Assembly: GCA_938030645.1 (NCBI GenBank)
Contig: CALHHQ010000318.1
Location: 1 to 9,461 of the forward strand
Direction: 5' to 3'
Origin: an uncultured Rhizobiaceae group bacterium
GTDB lineage: Bacteria > Pseudomonadota > Alphaproteobacteria > Rhizobiales > Rhizobiaceae
Length of the DNA: 9,461 nucleotides
Notes under the pieces: model-generated
Told to the model about the DNA's origin: nothing
What the model saw: the letters and a program-made list of their open reading frames with translations, nothing else
The model's database searches: none
Shown here: one piece after another, positions 1-5,900 of the stretch
Numbering within the stretch: the stretch's first letter is position 1
Layout: every line of letters begins with the position of its first letter
Program-made: the position numbers and the translations under genes

Positions 1-272
1 AGCTGATCAGCAATGGTGTTATTGGCGCGCATGCCAATGTTTACGGTTTGCACCAAGCGACCAATCCATTGTTCGATGGTTTGTTTCCTCAGCCGTCTAA
101 GATTGCTCAGACGGGGAAAAATTTGAATGAGAAAATGTCGAGTTCTATACGAAACGATGTTGAAAATTTAGATTTTGAGACTGACGCTGGTGAAGACCGA
201 GACGCAAATTTAGAAATTCCTATAACCTCCCTTTACAATGAATCTGATTGGTCGTCTCATCTAGCAGCTTGA
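1..272 (+). CDS. 3' end of an unrecognised protein-coding gene (partial)
   Basis: The frame is open from position 3 with no stop until TGA at 270-272, so about 89 C-terminal residues are visible and the start lies outside the window. The visible part begins with a mildly hydrophobic, glycine-containing stretch (LISNGVIGAHANVYGLHQAT), continues through NPLFDGLFPQPSKI and ends in a polar, acidic tail rich in Asp, Glu, Asn and Ser that finishes DWSSHLAA. I see no signal peptide, transmembrane segment or catalytic motif, and I do not recognise the family. A TTG at 48 could serve as a start for a 74-residue protein, but no good ribosome binding site precedes it and the frame is open above it, so a truncated larger gene is more likely. 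It runs in the same direction as the GST gene 34 bases downstream and could share its transcript. Confidence 0.5.
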   Translation, partial: LISNGVIGAHANVYGLHQATNPLFDGLFPQPSKIAQTGKNLNEKMSSSIRNDVENLDFETDAGEDRDANLEIPITSLYNESDWSSHLAA

Positions 273-306
273 AGTTCAGCCTTGTGGCGCAAATATAGGC
301 CTGTCG

Positions 307-933
307 ATGATCACTGTTCATCATCTCAACAATTCCCGCTCGCAACGCATTTTGTGGCTGCTGGAAGAGTTGGAGATCGACTACGAGATAAAACACTACG
401 AGCGCGATGCCATCACCAATCTAGCACCGCCCGAATTGCTGGAAGTACATCCACTCGGGAAATCTCCGATGATTGAGCTAGATGGACGTTTGATTGTGGA
501 ATCAGCGGCGATTGTCGAAGCGATTTGCGCTCGTTTCGCGGCTCACATGGTGCCGCCTGTGAACAGTGATGCGTATCTCAGTCACTTGGAACTGATGCAT
601 TTTGCGGAAGGGTCAGCCATGACGCCGATATTGCTGGCACTCTACACTAGCAGATTGGGAGAGGCTGCCGCACCGCTACAGCCGCGCATTCAGCAGCAGA
701 TGGACAGTCACTTTGAATATATGGAAGCGCAGTTGCGATCGTCAGGTCATTATGTGCTGGATGAATTGTCGGCTGCGGACATTATGATGAGTTTTCCAGC
801 AGAAGTCGCAATTTCCCAGGGGCGAGGCGAGAAACTTCCTAATCTATCAGCGTTCGTTGATTGGATTCACAATCGCCCGGCATTCAAGCGTTCTGTCGAA
901 AAGGGTGGGCGCTACCGGTTCGCGCAATCTTGA
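307..933 (+). CDS. Glutathione S-transferase, GTT1-like
   Basis: A 208-residue protein of the usual length for a cytosolic glutathione S-transferase, an enzyme that conjugates glutathione to electrophiles or acts as a glutathione-dependent peroxidase or reductase. The N-terminal thioredoxin-like domain (about residues 1-76) carries the signature SRSQRILWLLEEL at 10-22, the cis-proline pair S53-P54 and the glutathione-contacting E65-S66. The all-helical C-terminal domain (about 90-205) includes the region around LDELSAADIMMSFP, where the conserved Asp caps a helix, and the usual ending around RPAFKRSVEKGG. The N-terminal pattern matches the bacterial and yeast GTT1-like subgroup. The ATG at 307 starts exactly where the fold should begin; only a weak TAGG lies upstream. 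The physiological substrate cannot be read from the sequence. Confidence 0.93.
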   Translation: MITVHHLNNSRSQRILWLLEELEIDYEIKHYERDAITNLAPPELLEVHPLGKSPMIELDGRLIVESAAIVEAICARFAAHMVPPVNSDAYLSHLELMHFAEGSAMTPILLALYTSRLGEAAAPLQPRIQQQMDSHFEYMEAQLRSSGHYVLDELSAADIMMSFPAEVAISQGRGEKLPNLSAFVDWIHNRPAFKRSVEKGGRYRFAQS

Positions 934-970
934 AAGTTTACAGTCAGCGGCTTGTCGGTTTGTGGGATGC

Positions 971-1018
971 GTTGGAATCTACACGGCCAATGTGAACTCT
1001 TTGGCTAGATGTTCCAAC
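971..1018. repeat. Two-part stem-loop downstream of the GST gene
   Basis: Arms GTTGGAA (971-977) and TTCCAAC (1012-1018) pair perfectly. Inside them TCTA (978-981) pairs with TAGA (1006-1009) across a two-base TG bulge, and further in GCCAA (986-990) pairs with TTGGC (1001-1005) around a 10-base loop. That gives 16 Watson-Crick pairs in 48 bases, beginning 38 bases after the GST stop. No T-run follows on either strand, so it is not a classical intrinsic terminator; it could protect the GST mRNA 3' end or be an operator. Confidence 0.5.
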
Positions 1019-1139
1019 CGAAAAAGATGACTGCGCAAAGCAGGCATAGTGCCAAAACTGATTGCAAAATATCTTCGAATTGTAGTTCGTTCATTGCCAA
1101 ACTCCGACCACTCGTACACAGGCGCTTGAGTTGAATACC

Positions 1140-1178
1140 GTAAACAAAAGGTTAACGCAACGTAAACTTATGGTTAAT
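1140..1178. promoter_or_regulatory. Tandem CtrA-like half-sites, four GTWAAY units at 11-bp period
   Basis: GTAAAC (1140-1145), GTTAAC (1151-1156), GTAAAC (1162-1167) and GTTAAT (1173-1178) recur at exactly 11 bp. Read as CtrA half-sites this is TAAA-N7-TTAA-N7-TAAA-N7-TTAA, each adjacent pair being one base away from the TTAA-N7-TTAA consensus known from Caulobacter. On the minus strand the last unit reads TTAACCAT, a form common among alphaproteobacterial CtrA sites. The array ends 55 bases before the earliest possible GNAT start. The motif is seen directly; assignment to CtrA, or to another regulator that binds one face of the helix, is inference. Confidence 0.5.
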
Positions 1179-1274
1179 GGATGATTTTACGTCGTCGTGT
1201 CCATTCTTTCCTCAAATTGGTAATTGTGTTGAATGCACAAATTGATCTTGAAGATAATAGCCAAAATTTACGCG

Positions 1275-1691
1275 ATGACTGAAAGAACGATTATCACTAT
1301 TGGTGCTCAACAGACATTGCAGATTCGACAAACCGTGTTGTGGCCCGATCAACCCCAGGAATTCTCAAAGGTCGAAGGTGACGAGGATGCACATCACTTT
1401 GGAGTAATCCTTGATAAAGAACTGGTGAGTGTCGCATCCATTTTTCCTGATTTAGACAACACCGCCCGTCTGCGTAAGTTTGCAACACTTCCCAACTTGC
1501 AGGGACAGGGAATCGGTTCCGACCTTTTGAAGCATATTATGGAACAATTGCGTTCAGATGGTTGTTCCATGCTTTGGTGTGATGGGCGGGAACAGGCACG
1601 TTCGTTCTACGAACGCCTCGGGTTTGAGGCGTCCGGAGAACGATTTTTCAAAAAAAACATTGCCTATTTTAGAATGGCGAAACTGTTATAG
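1275..1691 (+). CDS. GNAT-family N-acetyltransferase
   Basis: A 138-residue protein from the ATG at 1275. GNAT enzymes transfer an acetyl group from acetyl-CoA to an amine. The family core is clear: motif A, the beta4-alpha3 element, is LRKFATLPNLQGQGIGSDLL with the acetyl-CoA pyrophosphate loop QGQGIG at residues 76-81, and motif B is FYERLGF at 111-117, the usual Tyr-containing segment near the CoA thiol. The N-terminal third (VLWPDQPQEF, then HHFGVILDKELVSVASIF) matches small bacterial GNATs of about 140-150 residues that begin with a RxTVLWP-like strand. An in-frame ATG at 1233 would add 14 residues (MHKLILKIIAKIYA); neither start has a strong ribosome binding site, and 1275 is preferred because MTERT fits the expected beginning of the fold. 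The substrate is unknown. The gene converges on yqeY with only 16 bases between stop codons. Confidence 0.85.
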   Translation: MTERTIITIGAQQTLQIRQTVLWPDQPQEFSKVEGDEDAHHFGVILDKELVSVASIFPDLDNTARLRKFATLPNLQGQGIGSDLLKHIMEQLRSDGCSMLWCDGREQARSFYERLGFEASGERFFKKNIAYFRMAKLL

Positions 1692-1707
1692 CGTCGGATG
1701 AAACCGA

Positions 1708-2157
1708 TTAGCCCAGAAGTTCCTTGACCACGGCGCTGGCCTTGCCAACATCGAGTTTGCCTGGATATTTCTCTTTCAATGCGTTCATGCATTTTCCCAT
1801 GTCGCGCAGGCTTTCGCCGTTCACTTCCGCTACCACTTTTGCGCAAGCATCGCGCACTTCGGCTTCGTCCATTTGCTTTGGCAGGTATTCGCGAATGATT
1901 TCCATTTCTTCACGTTCTTGCTCGGCCAAATCAAGACGGCTTTGTTCTTCGTAAATCTTCGCTGACTCTTCGCGTTGCTTGATCATTTTTGCCAGAATTT
2001 GCAGAATTTCTTCGTCGCTGACACGGTCTTTGCCAGTGCCGCGGGCATTGATGTCACGGTCTTTGATCGCGGCGTTGATGAGACGCAAAGTGGAGAGTTT
2101 GCGTTTCTCTCCGCTTTTCATTGCGGCTTTCATGCCATCTGTGAGACGTGCGCGCAT
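1708..2157 (-). CDS. yqeY: GatB/YqeY domain-containing protein
   Basis: A 149-residue protein, the normal length for stand-alone YqeY proteins, which are related to the C-terminal tRNA-interacting domain of the GatB subunit of the aspartyl/glutamyl-tRNA amidotransferase. The exact cellular role of free YqeY is not settled. Diagnostic segments are LSTLRLINAAIKDRDI near the N-terminus, the charged helix with KMIKQREESAKIYEEQ, EIIREYLPKQM in the middle, and the C-terminal helical domain with MGKCMNALKEKYPGKLDVGKAS. The ATG at 2157 is preceded on the minus strand by AGGAG eight bases upstream and gives the expected N-terminus (MRARLTDGMKAAMKSGEKRK). The frame stays open to 2457 but that extension is Cys-rich and unlike the family, so it is excluded. 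It is divergent from carA, an arrangement common in Rhizobiales. Confidence 0.93.
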   Translation of the reverse strand: MRARLTDGMKAAMKSGEKRKLSTLRLINAAIKDRDINARGTGKDRVSDEEILQILAKMIKQREESAKIYEEQSRLDLAEQEREEMEIIREYLPKQMDEAEVRDACAKVVAEVNGESLRDMGKCMNALKEKYPGKLDVGKASAVVKELLG

Positions 2158-2203
2158 TGGGTTTGCTCCTATTATCAAGCAAGTTCTGCAATTACAGCGG
2201 CAG

Positions 2204-2232
2204 ACAATACAGTGCTTGAAACAGCAAGGCAA
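2204..2232 (-). promoter_or_regulatory. Candidate yqeY promoter
   Basis: On the minus strand TTGCCT (2232-2227) and TATTGT (2209-2204) are separated by 17 bases, each matching four of six consensus positions. The predicted transcript would start near 2197, giving a leader of about 40 bases before the yqeY ATG. Found by eye. Confidence 0.35.
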
Positions 2233-2277
2233 GTCTCGTGAAATTGATAACTCGTTGAAATAATTTGTTTTTATTTT

Positions 2278-2300
2278 CGCAACATAATGTAAATGTTGCG
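2278..2300. repeat. Perfect dyad CGCAACAT-N7-ATGTTGCG in the yqeY-carA divergent region
   Basis: Eight-base arms at 2278-2285 and 2293-2300 are perfect inverted repeats around a seven-base AT-rich spacer (AATGTAA). The centre lies between the candidate yqeY and carA promoters, about 93 bases upstream of the predicted carA transcription start. No T-run follows on either strand, so an operator for a dimeric regulator fits better than a terminator. The regulator is unknown. Confidence 0.5.
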
Positions 2301-2347
2301 CTTGGTAGGAAAACGGAATTGTATCAACATACTTATTCAGTTGCCCC

Positions 2348-2375
2348 CTTGGTTCCACGTAAATGGGTGCTATAT
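2348..2375 (+). promoter_or_regulatory. Candidate carA promoter
   Basis: CTTGGT (2348-2353) and CTATAT (2370-2375) are separated by 16 bases and resemble the alphaproteobacterial sigma-70 pattern CTTGAC / CTATAT; the -10 element matches fully. The predicted start is near 2382, which leaves a leader of roughly 90 bases before the preferred carA start and argues against use of in-frame start codons further upstream. Confidence 0.5.
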
Positions 2376-2397
2376 AGCGCTCAGTCAACTGCCACGC

Positions 2398-2454
2398 GTC
2401 CCGCAACGTACATGGCTGACATGCGTCATACGGGACCAAGAACGGCAGTGCCGT
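2398..2454 (+). promoter_or_regulatory. Structured carA leader with two hairpins
   Basis: Between the predicted transcription start and the carA start codon two dyads occur. GTCCCG (2398-2403) pairs with CGGGAC (2431-2436), with possible inner pairs ACG/CGT and ATG/CAT. ACGGC (2442-2446) pairs with GCCGT (2450-2454) around AGT. The second ends 17 bases before the ATG at 2472, close to the GGA that may act as ribosome binding site, so folding could influence translation. Control by pyrimidine or arginine status is only a suggestion from the gene's role. Confidence 0.4.
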
Positions 2455-2471
2455 CACTATCAGTTGGACCT

Positions 2472-3686
2472 ATGCAAATGCCAGAAAATTCAAAACCCGA
2501 AGCTTGGAGCCAATCGATTCCGACCGCAGTTCTCGTGTTGGCAGATGGAACCGTTATCGAAGGCACGGGCGCTGGTGCGACCGGCGCTGCTGAAGCGGAA
2601 GTTTGCTTCAATACGGCCATAACAGGCTATCAAGAAATTCTAACCGATCCGTCTTATGCAGGGCAGGTGGTGACATTCACGTTCCCGCACATCGGTAATG
2701 TGGGCGCAAACAGCGAAGACATCGAAACTCTCGATATGGGCCGCGCAGCTGGCGTTGTGGGCGCCATTTTCAAGCAACCGATCACAGATCCATCCAACTA
2801 CCGTTCTGGTGGCCACTTCGATGCTTGGTTGAAAGAGCGTAACATTATCGCGCTGTGCGATATCGACACGCGCGCACTGACCGCGCACATCCGTGAAACG
2901 GGTCTGGCAAACGGCGTGATTGCCCACAGCCCCGACGGAAAATTCGATCTGGATGATTTGAAAAAACGTGCAGCTGCATGGGGAGGTCTTGAGGGCCAAG
3001 ACCTTGTGCCAAGCGTTACGTCTGCTTCTTCTAACGAGTGGAGTGAAAGCAGCTGGGTTTGGGATGAAGGTTACGGTGAAACCAAAGACAAAACCTATCA
3101 CGTGGTGGCGATGGATTTTGGTGTGAAACGGAATATTCTGCGCCTGTTTTCTGGCCTTGATTGCAAAGTGACTGTTGTTCCAGCCACTGCCAAAGCATCC
3201 GATATTCTGAAGATGAGACCCGACGGTGTATTCCTATCCAACGGTCCAGGCGATCCGGCTGCCACTGGTGAATATTCGGTGCCGGAGATCCAGGCCCTCG
3301 TTGACAGCGGTGTGCCGGTGTTTGGCATTTGCCTCGGTCACCAAATGTTGGCTTTGGCGCTTGGCGGCAAAACGATGAAGATGCACCAAGGGCACCATGG
3401 TGCAAACCACCCTGTGAAAGATCATACAACGGGCAAAGTGGAAATTGTTTCGATGAACCACGGTTTTGCGGTCGATGGCGAGACTTTGCCAGAAGGTGTT
3501 GAAGAGACCCATGTGAGTCTGTTCGATGGCACCAATTGCGGACTTCGCGTTTCAGGAAAACCAGTGTTTTCTGTGCAGCATCACCCGGAAGCTTCACCGG
3601 GGCCGCAGGACAGTCACTATTTGTTCCGCCGTTTTGTCAACCTGATCAAAGAAGCCAAAGGCGAGGAATTGTTGGCGGAGCGCTGA
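2472..3686 (+). CDS. carA: Carbamoyl-phosphate synthase small (glutaminase) subunit
   Basis: CarA hydrolyses glutamine and passes ammonia through a tunnel to CarB, which makes carbamoyl phosphate for pyrimidine and arginine synthesis. The product is 404 residues, the usual length. The N-terminal CarA domain begins at TAVLVLADGTVIEG and contains CFNTAITGYQEILTDPSYAG and FTFPHIGN. The C-terminal class I glutamine amidotransferase domain has the nucleophile elbow GICLGHQML with Cys287 and the HHPEASPGP segment giving His371 and Glu373 of the catalytic triad. Start choice: ATG codons at 2472 and 2478 both fit, with TTGGA just upstream; 2472 was chosen, and 2478 would lose two residues. The frame is open back to 2265, but that stretch lies mostly upstream of the predicted promoter and is unlike CarA N-termini. 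carB is not adjacent, as in many alphaproteobacteria. Confidence 0.96.
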   Translation: MQMPENSKPEAWSQSIPTAVLVLADGTVIEGTGAGATGAAEAEVCFNTAITGYQEILTDPSYAGQVVTFTFPHIGNVGANSEDIETLDMGRAAGVVGAIFKQPITDPSNYRSGGHFDAWLKERNIIALCDIDTRALTAHIRETGLANGVIAHSPDGKFDLDDLKKRAAAWGGLEGQDLVPSVTSASSNEWSESSWVWDEGYGETKDKTYHVVAMDFGVKRNILRLFSGLDCKVTVVPATAKASDILKMRPDGVFLSNGPGDPAATGEYSVPEIQALVDSGVPVFGICLGHQMLALALGGKTMKMHQGHHGANHPVKDHTTGKVEIVSMNHGFAVDGETLPEGVEETHVSLFDGTNCGLRVSGKPVFSVQHHPEASPGPQDSHYLFRRFVNLIKEAKGEELLAER

Positions 3687-3698
3687 ATTCTCCGCCAA
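3672..3698. terminator. Stem-loop over the carA stop codon, between convergent genes
   Basis: TTGGCGGAG (3672-3680) and CTCCGCCAA (3690-3698) form a perfect 9-bp GC-rich stem around a 9-base loop that contains the carA TGA (3684-3686). The 3' arm lies in the 23-base gap before the ypfJ stop. No T-run follows on either strand, so it is a non-canonical, possibly bidirectional, 3'-end structure rather than a standard intrinsic terminator. Confidence 0.5.
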
Positions 3699-3709
3699 AC
3701 GAAGGTTCC

Positions 3710-4705
3710 CTAACCAAACACTCGTGTGTCGCATTGAGAGAGCTTGCCGCTTTTGTAACCGCGATAGAACCATTCCTGACGCTGTTCAGATGTTCCGTGA
3801 TTGAAGCTTTCTGGACGCACATATCCTTGGGTGCGTTTTTGAATGGCATCATCACCAATTTGCATGGCAGCGTTTAACGCTTCTTCAAGATCGCCCGTTT
3901 CAAGCAAGCCTTTTTGGTTTGTGTAATAGGCCCAGATGCCTGCAAAACAATCGGCTTGCAACTCAACGCGCACAGACATTTTGTTAGCGTCTATTTGGCT
4001 CATGGAGCGGCGCATTTGATTGAATTTCGGCAACACGCCGATCACGTTCTGCACATGGTGACCAACCTCGTGAGCGATCACATAAGCCTTTGCAAAGTCG
4101 CCGTGAACACCAAACTGGCGTTCCAGTGTTTGGAAGAAGCTGGTGTCTAGATAAACCTTGCTGTCGCCAGGGCAGTAAAACGGACCTGTTGCTGAACTGG
4201 CTTGACCGCATGCAGAGCGGATTGCGTCCGAAAACATTACCAATTTGGGTTCAGGGTAACGCTGTCCTTCCTGCTGGAAGATGCCATTCCACACGTTTTC
4301 TGTTTCAGCTAAAACAACCCCGACGAATTGTTTTATTTCATCGTTTGTAGACACACGTCCGTTGTTTTGTGTCGAAGTGCGGGTGGTTCGACGGTTTGCT
4401 GGATCAAGTGGGTTCAGTGATCGCTCGGTTGTCTGGGTTTGAGGAGCGAGATTGCCACCGCCACCACCTGCCAACATATCCAGCGGATTGATGCCACAAG
4501 CGCGTAGGGCAAAAAATGCGATCACCAAAATGATGATCGTTCCGAAACCGCCGCCAGATGACCTGCTCACCCGTCGTCCGGTGTTGCCAGTACGTCCACG
4601 CCCAAGTCCTCCTGGAATGCGAAACCCGCCTCGACGGCTTCGACCGCCACTTTGGCTGCGCACGTCTTCTATGTTTGAACTTTCACGACGACCACGCCAA
4701 CGCAT
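3710..4705 (-). CDS. ypfJ: Neutral zinc metallopeptidase, YpfJ family
   Basis: A 331-residue protein of the putative neutral zinc metallopeptidase family (Zn_peptidase / YpfJ), whose physiological substrate is not established. Order of parts: an Arg/Gly/Ser-rich cytoplasmic N-terminus (1-54), one hydrophobic segment GTIIILVIAFFAL (55-67) that probably anchors the protein with its catalytic domain outside, a glycine/proline-rich linker with a run of Gly near 80-85, then the catalytic domain from about 120. The zinc site is HEVGH at 212-216, and VELQADCFAG (about 247-256) provides the third ligand region in this family. CGQASSATGPFYCPGD at 166-181 is another family hallmark. The ATG at 4705 has AAGGA eight bases upstream on the minus strand and yields the typical MRWRGRRES start; in-frame codons up to 4846 are rejected. 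A weak promoter-like pair lies at 4782-4752 (TTGTAA, 19 bases, AATAAT). Confidence 0.93.
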   Translation of the reverse strand: MRWRGRRESSNIEDVRSQSGGRSRRGGFRIPGGLGRGRTGNTGRRVSRSSGGGFGTIIILVIAFFALRACGINPLDMLAGGGGGNLAPQTQTTERSLNPLDPANRRTTRTSTQNNGRVSTNDEIKQFVGVVLAETENVWNGIFQQEGQRYPEPKLVMFSDAIRSACGQASSATGPFYCPGDSKVYLDTSFFQTLERQFGVHGDFAKAYVIAHEVGHHVQNVIGVLPKFNQMRRSMSQIDANKMSVRVELQADCFAGIWAYYTNQKGLLETGDLEEALNAAMQIGDDAIQKRTQGYVRPESFNHGTSEQRQEWFYRGYKSGKLSQCDTRVFG

Positions 4706-4824
4706 CTCATTTATCCTTGCTCTTCCACTCAGCAACTTGCTCGTGAACCTAATTATTGTGCCGACATTAAAGATGGTTACAACGCGACGCAACTTTTGAG
4801 ACGGAGTTGAACTCAATTGATCTG

Positions 4825-4974
4825 CTGAAGAAAGAGGGGTCTGCAAAGGATAGTTTGTGCCCCGACCTGTTTGAGCAGGCCGCTATCGTTCACAGACCCC
4901 GGACCGGTTTCCCAGCCCACCAGTGGATTCTGAGGGAAAATCACTGGTCATCGCTGTCCTGCAGACAGCTTGAC
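4825..4974 (-). ncRNA. Candidate structured small RNA (undescribed, minus strand)
   Basis: Read on the minus strand, about 150 bases fold into four hairpins with almost no linkers. (a) GUCA 4974-4971 with UGAC 4950-4947, enclosing GCUGUC-UGCAG-GACAGC. (b) CCAGUGAUU with AAUcCACUGG (4947-4920, sharing its first bases with a). (c) GGGCUGG-GAAA-CCGGUCC (4918-4901), a 7-bp stem with two G-U pairs and a GNRA tetraloop. (d) GGGGUCUGUGAA (4900-4889) with UUUGCAGACCCC (4847-4836), a C-C mismatch, GAUAG/CUAUC, and an apical CGGCCUG-CUCAAA-CAGGUCG. The G-U pairs in c and d become A-C mismatches on the plus strand, which points to minus-strand transcription. UCUUUCUUC follows hairpin d as a possible termination tract. 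It lies upstream of ypfJ and could instead be part of its leader. I could not match it to 6S, 4.5S, tmRNA, RNase P or a riboswitch that I know. Confidence 0.5.
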
Positions 4975-4979
4975 GCACC

Positions 4980-5006
4980 ATTGTAAGTGATTGAAACTGC
5001 AAACAA
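4980..5006 (-). promoter_or_regulatory. Candidate promoter for the minus-strand small RNA
   Basis: On the minus strand TTGTTT (5006-5001) and TACAAT (4985-4980) are separated by 15 bases. The -10 element matches five of six positions; the spacing is short. Transcription would start near 4974, exactly at the 5' side of the first hairpin of the candidate RNA. The element also lies only about 30 bases from the divergent LytTR gene start. Confidence 0.35.
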
Positions 5007-5036
5007 GGTGTTATTCGCAGGCGGAGGCAAAAGTTC

Positions 5037-5897
5037 GTGAACGGTACGCTTTTACAACTCACGCTTCGCCGATGGGTTGAGGTTCTATCCAGCCGCAATT
5101 TTTATTTGGTGTTTGTGATTGTCGTGATTTGCAGCGCTGCGATTGGGCCATTCGGCACATACGACCGTATGCAACTTTTGCATCGGTTGGGGTTTTGGAC
5201 GGCGGCTCATGTGGTTTGCTGGGCGCTCGGGTTGTTGCTTATCCCTCCTTTGAGATATTATTTTGAAAGTCTGGGCCTTTCGAGATTTGTCAGTTTTCTG
5301 ATCTCAAGCGGCACTGCCAATTTAATCATCGGGCCTGTGTTTGCCGCTTTGTTGATTTGGCAAACGAGCCGTGAATTGAGCATCAGCAGCGGAGTGCAAA
5401 ACTTACTGTTGGCAGCCCCTTTGGTCGGGGCAATCACCTATGTTGTGATATCGCTGACTGGTTTGAACGGTTTTGGGAGAGAGCAAACGGCCGGAAGTGA
5501 GCAGAGCGCATCTTCCAATGTTCCTATTTGGGCAGACCCCATCAACTGCATTGTGCAGCAAAAACTATCAGCACAAAACAAAGGCGTCATTTTAGCTATG
5601 GTTGCGCAAGACCATTATGTGGATGTTGTGACTGATAAAGGCAATGAATTGCTGCTTATGCGTCTCGGCGATGCAATTGAATTTTGCGATGATGACAACA
5701 GTTTGCAAATCCATCGATCTGCATGGGTGTCACGCCCGGGTGTTTTCAAAATTCAAAAGGACGGCCGTAACACCAAAGTTATTATGCCTGACGGTCGTCA
5801 CTTACCTGTATCACGGTCCATAGAAACGGAATTGGCGGAATTTGTGAAGCAAAAGCCTTATGATCCATCACGAAGCATTATTGCTCAGTTTTCCTGA
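5037..5897 (+). CDS. Membrane-bound LytTR-family DNA-binding regulator
   Basis: A 286-residue protein in two halves. Residues about 20-142 contain four likely transmembrane helices (about 21-40, 52-72, 84-108 and 121-142). After a polar linker rich in Ser, Gln and Glu, residues about 180-270 form a LytTR DNA-binding domain with the typical line AQDHYVDVVTDKGNELLLMR, then GDAIEF, LQIHRSAWVS, and the C-terminal strand pair around MPDGRHLPVSRS. Such 4TM-LytTR proteins are known in alphaproteobacteria as one-component membrane-tethered regulators; the signal and targets here are unknown. The GTG at 5037 is preceded by GGAGG nine bases upstream, which fixes the start firmly; the next in-frame Met is at residue 45, inside the membrane region. 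No histidine kinase or response-regulator receiver gene is adjacent. The gene is separated from dnaG by 101 bases with a terminator-like hairpin. Confidence 0.9.
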   Translation: MNGTLLQLTLRRWVEVLSSRNFYLVFVIVVICSAAIGPFGTYDRMQLLHRLGFWTAAHVVCWALGLLLIPPLRYYFESLGLSRFVSFLISSGTANLIIGPVFAALLIWQTSRELSISSGVQNLLLAAPLVGAITYVVISLTGLNGFGREQTAGSEQSASSNVPIWADPINCIVQQKLSAQNKGVILAMVAQDHYVDVVTDKGNELLLMRLGDAIEFCDDDNSLQIHRSAWVSRPGVFKIQKDGRNTKVIMPDGRHLPVSRSIETELAEFVKQKPYDPSRSIIAQFS

Positions 5898-5900
5898 AAC

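Larger units (their letters stand above)
934..1274. other. Gene-free interval between the GST and GNAT genes
   Basis: About 340 bases with no convincing coding frame. It contains the stem-loop at 971-1018 and the phased GTWAAY array at 1140-1178, both listed separately. A further short hairpin, CTGC-GCAAA-GCAG, lies near 1030. The stretch from about 1045 to 1139 shows no structure that I can support, and no clear promoter pair for the GNAT gene was found outside the array. Confidence 0.6.

Noticed and set aside
1599..1615. Perfect inverted repeat CGTTCG-TTCTA-CGAACG
   Set aside because: It lies inside the conserved RSFYERL-coding part of the GNAT gene and is explained by codon choice.
1694..1707. 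TCGG/CCGA hairpin between the GNAT and yqeY stops
   Set aside because: Only four base pairs with no T-run, too weak to call a terminator.
2158..2457. In-frame N-terminal extension of yqeY
   Set aside because: The added residues are Cys-rich and not family-like, while AGGAG and the ATG at 2157 give the canonical start.
2265..2471. In-frame N-terminal extension of carA
   Set aside because: It would add 69 residues unlike any CarA N-terminus, and most of it lies upstream of the best promoter candidate at 2348-2375.
3031..3597. 188-codon open frame antisense to carA
   Set aside because: It lies wholly within a certain gene, has no ribosome binding site or domain, and shows the composition of a reverse-strand shadow.
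4706..4846. In-frame N-terminal extension of ypfJ
   Set aside because: The family starts with MRWRG-like sequence, and the ATG at 4705 has a good AAGGA upstream; the extension also runs into the last helix of the candidate RNA.
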